Shown piece after piece: positions 57,653 to 64,000 of a stretch of DNA of 64,000 nucleotides (position 1 is its first letter; every line of letters begins with the position of its first letter). Source of the stretch: Solimonas sp040754295 (GTDB taxonomy: Bacteria; Pseudomonadota; Gammaproteobacteria; Nevskiales; Nevskiaceae); contig JBFMCQ010000004.1 of the NCBI GenBank assembly GCA_040754295.1, positions 30,596 to 94,595 on the forward strand, read 5' to 3'. A model generated the notes under the pieces. It saw only the letters and a program-made list of their open reading frames with translations, did no database searches and was not told the DNA's origin. Position numbers and translations under genes: made by a program.

Positions 57653-59902
57653 ATGCACCCGATCCGCCGCTTCGTGGAACAGACCCCAGCGCAGAGGGCG
57701 CAGCTGCCGGGCCCGGTCAATCTGAGCCGACGCCAGGTCCTGCAGGGCTTCGGCGGCCTCGCGCTCGGGGTCTGCCTGGGCCCGCTCGCCGCCGCGCCGC
57801 AGGGCGCTGCGAAGGGCAGCGCCGCGTTCGAGCCGAACGCCTTCGTGCGCATCGACGCCGACGGCAGCGTGACCGTGCTCGCCAAGCACGTCGAGATGGG
57901 CCAGGGCAGCTATACCGGCCTGGCCACGCTCGTCGCCGAGGAGCTCGATGCCGACTGGAGCCGGGTGCGCGTCGAGGGCGCGCCGGCGGACACGAAGCGC
58001 TACGTCAACTCGTTGATGGGCGTGCAGGGTACGGGCGGCAGCAGCGCGATGGCCAACGCGCACGAACAAATGCGCCGGGCCGGCGCCGCCGCACGGGCGA
58101 TGCTGGTTGCGGCTGCAGCCGCGCAGTGGAACGTCCCGGCGAGCGAGATCACGGTCGAGAACGGTGTGCTGCGCCACACGGCCTCGGGGCGCTCGGCCGG
58201 CTTCGGCGAGCTCGCCGTAGCGGCCGGCCGGCAAAGCGTGCCCACCGAGCTCAGGCTCAAGGACCCGAAGCAGTTCAAGCTGATCGGCAAGGCGCGGCTG
58301 CCGCGCAAGGACAGCGCCGACAAGACCGACGGCAGCGCCGTCTTCACGCAGGACGTGCAGCTGCCCGACATGCTGGTCGCCGTCGTCGCGCACCCGCCGC
58401 GCTTCGGTGCCACGCTCAAGCGCTTCGACGCAGCCAAGGCCAAGGCCATCAAGGGCGTGGTCGACGTCGTCGCCTACGAAGGCGGCCGGGGCCGCTTCGG
58501 TGGTGTCGCCGTGCTGGCAAAGAACACCTGGGTCGCCCAGCAGGGCCGCGATGCCCTGAGCGTCGAGTGGGACGAGTCCAGGGCGATGAAGGACGGCAGC
58601 GACGCGATCATGGCGCGCTTCCGCAGGCTCGCGGACCAGCCCGGCACGGTGGCCCGGAAGGCCGGCGACGCCGAGGCGGCGCTGGCGAAGGCCGGCAAGC
58701 GCATCGAGGCCGAGTACGAATTTCCGTATCTCGCGCACGCCGCGATGGAGCCGATGAACTGCGTGGTCAGGCTGGGCGACAAGTCCTGCGAGATCTGGAA
58801 CGGCGAGCAGTTCCAGACCATCGACCAGGCCGGCGCCGCCGCGCTGCTCGGCCTGCAGCCGCAGCAGGTGGCGATCACGCAGCTCTACGCCGGCGGCAGC
58901 TTCGGCCGGCGCGCGAATCCGCACTCCGACTACGTGCTCGAAGCCGTGGCCATCGCCAAGGCGATGCGCGAGAAGGGTCGCAGCAATCCGGTGAAGCTGG
59001 TGTGGACGCGCGAGGACGACATGCGTGCCGGCTACTACCGGCCGATGGCGCTGCACCGCGTGCGCGCGGCGATCGGCGACGATGGGCTGCCGGTGGCCTG
59101 GCAGCAGCGCGTGGTCACCGAGTCGATCATGGCCGGCACGCCGTTCGCCGAGTTCAGCATCAAGAACGGCGTCGACAACTCCTCGATCGAGGGGGCGATC
59201 GAGCCCTACGAGATCGCGAACCTGTCGCTGGAGCTGCACTCTCCGGACACCGGCGTGCCGGTGCAGTGGTGGCGCTCGGTCGGCCACACGCACACCGGCT
59301 ACGTGACCGAGACGATCATCGACGAGCTGGCGGCCGCCGCCGGCAAGGACCCGTACGCGTTTCGCGCGGCGCTGCTCGAGGCGCATCCGCGTCATCTCGG
59401 CGTCCTGCGGCTCGCCGCCGACAAGGCCGGCTGGGGCAGTCCGCTGAAGGCGGCTGCGGGCGAGCGCCGCGGGCGCGGCATCGCGGTCGTCCAGTCTTTC
59501 AACAGCTACGTCGCCCAGGTCGCCGAGGTGACGGTGAAGGCGGACGGCAGGCTGCGTGTCGACCGGGTCGTGTGCGCGGTAGACTGCGGCATGGCGGTCA
59601 ATCCCGATGTGGTGCGCGCGCAAATGGAAGGCGGCATCGGCTACGGGCTCGCCGCCGTGCTGCACAGCGCCGTGACGCTGCAGGACGGCGTCGTGCAGCA
59701 GACGAACTTTCATCAGTACCTGCCGCTGCGCATCAGCGAGATGCCGAAGATCGAAGTCCACATCGTGCCGTCCACGGAACCGCCGACCGGCGTCGGCGAG
59801 CCGGGCACGCCGGTCATCGGACCCGCTGTCGCGAACGCGATCTTCGCGGCCACCGGCAAACGGATACGGCGGCTGCCGATCGCGGATCAGCTCAAGACCT
59901 GA
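57653..59902 (+). CDS. Molybdopterin-binding large subunit, xanthine oxidase family (IorB-type)
   Basis: A 749-aa catalytic subunit. Residues 24-48 are a Tat signal (LSRRQVLQGFGGLALGV), so the enzyme is exported folded with its cofactor. Domain signatures: GQGSYTGLATLVAEELD, VQGTGGSSAMANAHEQM, GGSFGRRANPHSDYV, and a C-terminal GVGEPGTPVIGPAVANAIF that contains the catalytic Glu region. It uses the molybdenum cytosine dinucleotide cofactor in this family, which fits the mocA gene at the operon's end. Likely oxidises an aldehyde or N-heterocycle in the periplasm. Confidence 0.9.
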   Translation: MHPIRRFVEQTPAQRAQLPGPVNLSRRQVLQGFGGLALGVCLGPLAAAPQGAAKGSAAFEPNAFVRIDADGSVTVLAKHVEMGQGSYTGLATLVAEELDADWSRVRVEGAPADTKRYVNSLMGVQGTGGSSAMANAHEQMRRAGAAARAMLVAAAAAQWNVPASEITVENGVLRHTASGRSAGFGELAVAAGRQSVPTELRLKDPKQFKLIGKARLPRKDSADKTDGSAVFTQDVQLPDMLVAVVAHPPRFGATLKRFDAAKAKAIKGVVDVVAYEGGRGRFGGVAVLAKNTWVAQQGRDALSVEWDESRAMKDGSDAIMARFRRLADQPGTVARKAGDAEAALAKAGKRIEAEYEFPYLAHAAMEPMNCVVRLGDKSCEIWNGEQFQTIDQAGAAALLGLQPQQVAITQLYAGGSFGRRANPHSDYVLEAVAIAKAMREKGRSNPVKLVWTREDDMRAGYYRPMALHRVRAAIGDDGLPVAWQQRVVTESIMAGTPFAEFSIKNGVDNSSIEGAIEPYEIANLSLELHSPDTGVPVQWWRSVGHTHTGYVTETIIDELAAAAGKDPYAFRAALLEAHPRHLGVLRLAADKAGWGSPLKAAAGERRGRGIAVVQSFNSYVAQVAEVTVKADGRLRVDRVVCAVDCGMAVNPDVVRAQMEGGIGYGLAAVLHSAVTLQDGVVQQTNFHQYLPLRISEMPKIEVHIVPSTEPPTGVGEPGTPVIGPAVANAIFAATGKRIRRLPIADQLKT

Positions 59903-59910
59903 CCGAGGAC

Positions 59911-61002
59911 ATGACCAGCCACGAATTTCAGCAGCTCATCGCCGGATTCCGGCGCCTGAAGGAGAACGACTTTGCCGGCGGCGCGGCGCTGGCGACCCTG
60001 GTGCAGACACATGGCCCCGTCTTCCGCCGCGCCGGGGCGCGCATGCTGATCCTCGGCGACGGCAGCATCGTGTGCGGGCTCTCCGGGGGCTGCCCGGAAG
60101 CCGACATCGTCGGCCATGCCCGCGAAGTCATCGGGCTGGCGCAGGCACGGCTGCTGCGCTACGACCGTGAGCACGGCTACGACGCGCTGCTCGAGCTCGG
60201 CTGCGGCGGCGAGCTCGAAGTCCTGCTCGAGCCGCTGCGTGGGCCGGCCGACCTGCGCTTCGCCGAAGCCGTCGAGCGATGCCTGCGCGAACGCCGCGAA
60301 GGCGTCCTCGCCACGGTCTTCGCGCAGGACGGCCATTGCCTGCCGCAGCCGCGCCACCTCGTCTGGTGCGAGCGCGTGCTGCTCGACGAACTCGACGATC
60401 CGCGGCTCGCCGACGTTCTGCTGTCGCAGGCGCTGGCCGACGGGGCGAAGCCGACGGCCCGCCGCGAGCAGCTTTCGACGCGCTCCGGACCGCTGCAGGT
60501 GCTGATCGAGCGCATCCAGCCACCGCTGCGCCTCGTGCTCGTCGGCGTCAACGCCACGGCGCTGTCCCTGGCGCAGCTCGCCCGCGGGCTGGGCTGGCCG
60601 GTGCAGCTGGTCGACCATCGTGACGACGCGCCGGTGCCGGCGCTCCCGGATGGCGCCGAGCTCTTGCGCGCGACGCCGCCGGCCCTGGTGCAGCGCCTGG
60701 TGCCGGATGCGCGCACCGCGGTCGTCGTCATGACGCACAATCTCGCGCGCGACATCGACTACCTGCAGGCGCTGCGCGAGCAGCACCTGGCCTATCTCGG
60801 CGCGCTGGGCTCGCGCGCGCGCGCGGAGAAGATGCGCGAGGCGCTGGGCAGCACCGCCGTGCCGCTGCACTCGCCGGCCGGGCTCGACATCGGCTCGGAA
60901 ACGCCCGAGGAGATCGCGCTGGCCGTCGCCGCGGAAATCCAGTCGGTCGTCAGCGGCCACCGCGGCGGGCGCCTGAGCGCGGGCGACGGCCCGATCCATT
61001 GA
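59911..61002 (+). CDS. XdhC-family molybdoenzyme maturation factor
   Basis: A 363-aa chaperone that binds sulfurated molybdenum cofactor and inserts it into xanthine oxidase-type enzymes. Residues 1-125 hold the XdhC N-terminal domain (GARMLILGDGSIVCGLSGGC, ELGCGGELEVLLEP), and residues about 205-345 the Rossmann-like XdhC C domain (LVLVGVNATALSLAQLA, VVVMTHNLARDIDYL, AYLGALGSRAR). Start 9 nt after the large subunit stop. It overlaps the mocA-like gene by 4 nt. Confidence 0.92.
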   Translation: MTSHEFQQLIAGFRRLKENDFAGGAALATLVQTHGPVFRRAGARMLILGDGSIVCGLSGGCPEADIVGHAREVIGLAQARLLRYDREHGYDALLELGCGGELEVLLEPLRGPADLRFAEAVERCLRERREGVLATVFAQDGHCLPQPRHLVWCERVLLDELDDPRLADVLLSQALADGAKPTARREQLSTRSGPLQVLIERIQPPLRLVLVGVNATALSLAQLARGLGWPVQLVDHRDDAPVPALPDGAELLRATPPALVQRLVPDARTAVVVMTHNLARDIDYLQALREQHLAYLGALGSRARAEKMREALGSTAVPLHSPAGLDIGSETPEEIALAVAAEIQSVVSGHRGGRLSAGDGPIH

Positions 61003-61592
61003 GCCTTCAGTCGAGCGTCCACGCGGTCCTGCTTGCCGCCGGCAATTCCAGCCGCTACGGCGGACCCAAGCTGCTCGCGACGATCGACGGCGTTTCGCTG
61101 ATCCGCCGCGCTGCGCAGGCCGCGCTCGCAACCGGCGCTGTGCCGCTCGTCGTCACCGGCGCCTACGCCGATCGCATCGGCGCCGAGGTCGCGGATCTCG
61201 ATGCACGCATCGTGTACAACGGCGCCTGGGCCGACGGCATGGGCGGGTCGATCGCCTGCGCGTTCCGACAGCTCGTCGCCCAAGCCGATGCCGGGGCGGC
61301 GATCCTGTGTCCCGCGGACCTGCCGCGGGTGGGCGCGACACAGCTTCAGCGGCTCATCGACGCACACCGCGCCGCGCCGCAACGCATCGTCGTCTCGGAC
61401 TTCGGTGCGGCGCAGGGGCCGCCGTGCCTGTTTCCACGGCGCTGCTTCGCCGAGCTCGCACAGCTTTCGGGTCCGCAGGGCGCGCGCGCGCTGCTCGCAC
61501 GGCATGCCGATGAAATCACGCGCATCCCAATGCCGGAAGCGGCGGCCGACGTCGACACGCCGGACGATTTCGCGAAGTTCCGGGCCGTGTAG
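60999..61592 (+). CDS. mocA: Molybdenum cofactor cytidylyltransferase-like nucleotidyltransferase
   Basis: A 197-aa NTP transferase of the MobA/MocA group. The signature LLAAGNSSRYGGPKLL (11-26) binds the nucleotide and pyrophosphate, and CPADLPRVG provides the metal-binding Asp. It should attach CMP to molybdopterin to form the MCD cofactor used by the exported hydroxylase. The TTG start at 60999 overlaps the xdhC-like stop (TTGA), so translation is coupled. Convergent with glmU, 18 nt apart. Confidence 0.88.
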   Translation: MSLQSSVHAVLLAAGNSSRYGGPKLLATIDGVSLIRRAAQAALATGAVPLVVTGAYADRIGAEVADLDARIVYNGAWADGMGGSIACAFRQLVAQADAGAAILCPADLPRVGATQLQRLIDAHRAAPQRIVVSDFGAAQGPPCLFPRRCFAELAQLSGPQGARALLARHADEITRIPMPEAAADVDTPDDFAKFRAV

Positions 61593-61610
61593 CCGGTCGC
61601 GAGCACCCGC

Positions 61611-62999
61611 TCATTTCTTCTTCGGCCGCTGCCAGCCCGGATAGGTCTTCTGTTCGCGTGCGCGGCACAGGGTCAGACCGCCTTCGGGCACGTCCTTGAC
61701 GATCGTGGAGCCGGCCCCGACGGTGGCGTTGCGGCCGACGCGGACCGGGGCGACGAGCTGCGTGTCCGAGCCGATGAAGGCGCCGTCCTCGATCACCGTG
61801 CGGTGCTTGTTGGCACCGTCGTAGTTGCAGAAGATCGTGCCGGCGCCGATGTTGACGCCGGCACCGACTTCGCCGTCACCGAGGTAGGCGAGGTGGTTGG
61901 CCTTGCTGCCGGTGCCGAGGCTGACCTTCTTGACCTCGACGAAATTGCCGATGTGGACCTCGTCGGCGAGCTCTGCGTCCGGCCGCAGGCGCGCGAACGG
62001 GCCGATGCGGCAGTCGCGACCGGCGCTCGCCTTCTCCAGCACGCTGTGCGCTTCGACGATCGTGCCGGCGCCCAGCCGCACGTCCCTGAGCACACAGTAC
62101 GGGCCGATGCGCACGCCGTCGCCGAGTTCGACGACGCCTTCGAGCACGCAGCCGACGTCGATGGCGACATCGCGGCCCATGCGCAGCGTGCCGCGCAGAT
62201 CGAAACGGGCCGGATCGGCGAGTGAGAGGCCTTCGCGCATCAGCGCTTCGGCCTGGCGGCGCTGGAGCCGGCGCTCCTGCCGGGCGAGCTGTGCGCGGTC
62301 GTTGACGCCTTCGACGTCCGCGGGATCGGCCGCCGCAACCGTTGCGACCTTGACGCGGTCCTTCGCCGCCAGCGCGACGACGTCGGTCAGGTAGAACTCG
62401 CCCTTGGCGTTGTCGTTGCGCAGTCTGCCGAGCCAGGCGCGCAGGCGCTTCGCCGGCGCGGCGATGAAGCCGGTGTTCACCTCGCGGATGCGCTTCTGGC
62501 GCGTGCTCGCGTCCTGCTCCTCGACGATGCCGGTCACGGCGCCGCTGCGGTTGCGCAGGACGCGGCCGTAGCCGAAGGGCTCGGCGAGCTCCACGGTCAG
62601 TACCGCGAGCGTCTTGCGCCCGGCGTCGAGCAGCCGGCGCAGTGTGTCGGCAGCGATCAGCGGCACGTCGCCGTACATGACCAGCACAGTCGCGTCGTCG
62701 GGGACTTGCGGCATCGCCTGTTGCACGGCGTGCGCGGTGCCCTTCTGCTCGGCCTGCCGAACCCAGCGCACGGCGCTCGGGTCGCCATACGTTTGCGCGT
62801 GCCAGGCGCGCAGCTGCTCGCCGCCGTGGCCATGGACGACGTGAATCGCCGCGGGCTCGAGCGCGTGCGCGGCGTCGAGCACGTGCGCCAGCATCGGCCG
62901 CCCGCCGAGCGGGTGCAGCACCTTGGGCAGCGCGCTCTTCATGCGCGTGCCCTGCCCGGCGGCGAGGACGATGCAGTGCAGGGCCGGAGCGGATTTCAT
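61611..62999 (-). CDS. glmU: Bifunctional GlmU: UDP-GlcNAc pyrophosphorylase and acetyltransferase
   Basis: A 462-aa cytosolic enzyme that acetylates glucosamine-1-phosphate and then makes UDP-GlcNAc. The N-terminal domain carries LAAGQGTRMKSALPKVLHPL (12-31) and VLVMYGDVPLI. The C-terminal half is a left-handed beta helix of hexapeptide repeats (GDGVRIGPYCVLRDVRLGAG onward) with the acetyl-transfer region GAGTIFCNYDGANKHRT. Full length. It works one step downstream of GlmS. Placed 105 nt after atpC on the same strand. Confidence 0.95.
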   Translation of the reverse strand: MKSAPALHCIVLAAGQGTRMKSALPKVLHPLGGRPMLAHVLDAAHALEPAAIHVVHGHGGEQLRAWHAQTYGDPSAVRWVRQAEQKGTAHAVQQAMPQVPDDATVLVMYGDVPLIAADTLRRLLDAGRKTLAVLTVELAEPFGYGRVLRNRSGAVTGIVEEQDASTRQKRIREVNTGFIAAPAKRLRAWLGRLRNDNAKGEFYLTDVVALAAKDRVKVATVAAADPADVEGVNDRAQLARQERRLQRRQAEALMREGLSLADPARFDLRGTLRMGRDVAIDVGCVLEGVVELGDGVRIGPYCVLRDVRLGAGTIVEAHSVLEKASAGRDCRIGPFARLRPDAELADEVHIGNFVEVKKVSLGTGSKANHLAYLGDGEVGAGVNIGAGTIFCNYDGANKHRTVIEDGAFIGSDTQLVAPVRVGRNATVGAGSTIVKDVPEGGLTLCRAREQKTYPGWQRPKKK

Positions 63000-63064
63000 G
63001 AACGGGCCCGGGTGGAGAAATGGGCCTTATTTAGCACGTCACGCCCCCGTGGGTCGGGTCGTCG

Positions 63065-63082
63065 ATCGGGCTTCAGCCCGAT
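63065..63082. repeat. Short hairpin between atpC and glmU
   Basis: ATCGGGC-TTCA-GCCCGAT, a 7-bp perfect stem with a tetraloop, 22 nt after the atpC stop on the minus strand. No U run follows. It may stabilise the end of the ATP synthase mRNA or be another palindromic repeat. Confidence 0.6.
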
Positions 63083-63104
63083 ATACGCCGTCCCGGGGCG
63101 ACGC

Positions 63105-63530
63105 TCAGGAGCCGCGCTTGGAGCTCTTGAGCTTCTGCACGAACTGCAGGCGTGCGGCGGCTTCGATCATCTCCGCCTGCGCGCGGGCGAGGTCGATGTC
63201 GGTCTTGGCACCGGCAAGCTTTTCCTCGGCGGCCTGCTTGGCCGCGAGCGCAGCGGCCTCGTCGGCGTCCTTGGCGCGCAGCGCCGTGTCGGCGAGCACG
63301 GTCACCAGATACGGCTGGATCTCGAGGATGCCGCCGCCGACGAAGAACTCCAGCTCCTCGCCCTCCGGCGGCTGCACGCGCACCGTGCCCGGCTTGAGCC
63401 GCGTCAGCAGCGGCGCGTGCCGCGGTGCGACGCCGACCTCGCCCATCTCCGCCGGCGCAAACACCATGCGCGCCTCACCCGAGTGGATGTGGCCTTCGGC
63501 GCTGACGATGTCGATGTGGATGTTTGCCAT
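63105..63530 (-). CDS. atpC: ATP synthase F1 epsilon subunit
   Basis: A 141-aa central-stalk subunit. The N-terminal beta sandwich has HIDIVSAEGHIHSGEARMVF, GEVGVAPRHAPLLTRLKPG and FFVGGGILEIQPYLVTVLAD, and the C-terminal two-helix hairpin (about 90-138) would regulate ATP hydrolysis. Usual length. It follows atpD after a 92-nt gap almost wholly filled by a repeat, instead of the few nucleotides common in this operon. Confidence 0.95.
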   Translation of the reverse strand: MANIHIDIVSAEGHIHSGEARMVFAPAEMGEVGVAPRHAPLLTRLKPGTVRVQPPEGEELEFFVGGGILEIQPYLVTVLADTALRAKDADEAAALAAKQAAEEKLAGAKTDIDLARAQAEMIEAAARLQFVQKLKSSKRGS

Positions 63531-63538
63531 GGATGCCT

Positions 63539-63618
63539 CGGGAATCGGGAATCGGGAATCGGGAATCGGTGAAAAGAATCGCTGCTACGATTCCCGATTC
63601 TCCATTCCCGATTCCCGG
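63539..63618. repeat. Inverted array of 7-bp GGGAATC repeats
   Basis: Four perfect tandem GGGAATC units occupy 63540-63567, and a degenerate inverted set lies at 63589-63618 (GATTCCC, GATTCTCC, ATTCCC, GATTCCCGG). Together they can fold into a long hairpin with a 21-nt loop. It fills the gap between atpD and atpC inside the ATP synthase operon. Confidence 0.85.
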
Positions 63619-63622
63619 TGTT

Positions 63623-64000
63623 TCAAAGCTTCTTCGCCTTCTCGACCGCCTCGTCGATGGTGCCGACCATGTAGAACGCCTGCTCCGGCAGGTGATCGTA
63701 CTGGCCGTCGACGATGCCGCGGAAGCCGCGGATGGTTTCGGCGAGCGAAACGTATTTGCCCGGCGAGCCGGTGAACACTTCGGCGACGTGGAAGGGCTGC
63801 GACAGGAAGCGCTGGATCTTGCGCGCGCGGGCGACGACCTGCTTGTCCTCTTCGGACAGCTCGTCCATGCCCAGGATCGCGATGATGTCCTTGAGCTCCT
63901 TGTAGCGCTGCAGCACGCCCTGCACGTCGCGCGCGGTCTGGTAGTGCTCGTTGCCGATGACGTTGGGATCGAGCTGGCGGCTGGTGGAGTCCAGCGGGTC
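63623..64000 (-). CDS. atpD: ATP synthase F1 beta subunit, C-terminal part
   Basis: The frame runs off the right edge; 125 codons plus the stop are visible. It shows DPLDSTSRQLDPNVIGNEHY, then GVLQRYKELKDIIAILGMDE, LSEEDKQVVARARKIQRFLS and FHVAEVFTGSPGKYV, which is the helical C-terminal domain of the catalytic beta subunit, including the DELSEED-type torque loop (here DELSEED exactly). It is followed by atpC, so this is the end of the atp operon. Confidence 0.95.
   Translation of the reverse strand, partial: DPLDSTSRQLDPNVIGNEHYQTARDVQGVLQRYKELKDIIAILGMDELSEEDKQVVARARKIQRFLSQPFHVAEVFTGSPGKYVSLAETIRGFRGIVDGQYDHLPEQAFYMVGTIDEAVEKAKKL

Noticed and set aside
63539..63618. CRISPR-like array at the GGGAATC repeats
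   Set aside because: 7-bp units with no spacers form an inverted repeat; this is a simple palindromic array.

Overview
The window looks like a piece of a GC-rich gammaproteobacterial chromosome, most likely from the Xanthomonadales/Nevskiales side of the class. I base this on strong G/C third positions throughout, on the housekeeping set (rmuC, def, rimO, acpH, prpE, glmS, glmU, atpC, atpD) and on abundant palindromic intergenic repeats. I saw no tRNA, rRNA or CRISPR array.

Region 1 (1-30.2 kb) is mostly ordinary chromosome. In order it holds a TonB-dependent receptor start, a GDPD lipoprotein, a VapBC pair, DUF1905, rmuC, a TetR regulator, a secreted beta-propeller, a double-GNAT protein, an SDR/quinone-reductase pair, a short MgtE, def, a rhomboid protease, UPF0114, a lipase/ferredoxin-reductase pair, an esterase/prpE pair, acpH, rimO, an AEC transporter/SMUG1 pair, a FAD-linked oxidase, an ArsR-SRPBCC operon with two visible operators, and a CstA-type carrier. 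It ends in a scrap zone (28.8-30.9 kb) with a transposase remnant, an AAA/DUF4143 ATPase and two broken genes.

Region 2 (30.9-54.9 kb) is a 24 kb defence island. All its large genes lie on the minus strand and it begins just downstream of the glmS stop codon, the position used by Tn7-like elements. Upstream half: SNF2 helicase, a 1635-aa Eco57I-type adenine methyltransferase, a KAP P-loop NTPase and a 55-codon C-terminal scrap of a RloA-like ATPase. The first two resemble DrmD and DrmMI of class 1 DISARM, but no separate DrmA, DrmB or DrmC follows. Downstream half: RecQ fused to a phosphoribosyltransferase domain, a DprA/SLOG protein, a small 66-codon ORF, a 2120-aa DUF1998 helicase with a C-terminal nuclease-like domain, and a UvrD helicase with an N-terminal RelE-like domain, all tightly packed. 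Between the halves sit a RelB/ParE pair on the plus strand and an AbiEi antitoxin whose AbiEii toxin is cut after about 20 codons, directly in front of recQ. The five-gene RecQ-PRT/DprA/small ORF/DUF1998/RelE-UvrD cluster is my best candidate for an incompletely described anti-phage system.

Region 3 (55.2-64 kb) is core chromosome again: glmS, a four-gene plus-strand operon for a Tat-exported molybdenum hydroxylase with its XdhC and MocA maturation factors, glmU, and the end of the ATP synthase operon (atpC, atpD). Between atpD and atpC lies an inverted array of 7-bp repeats.
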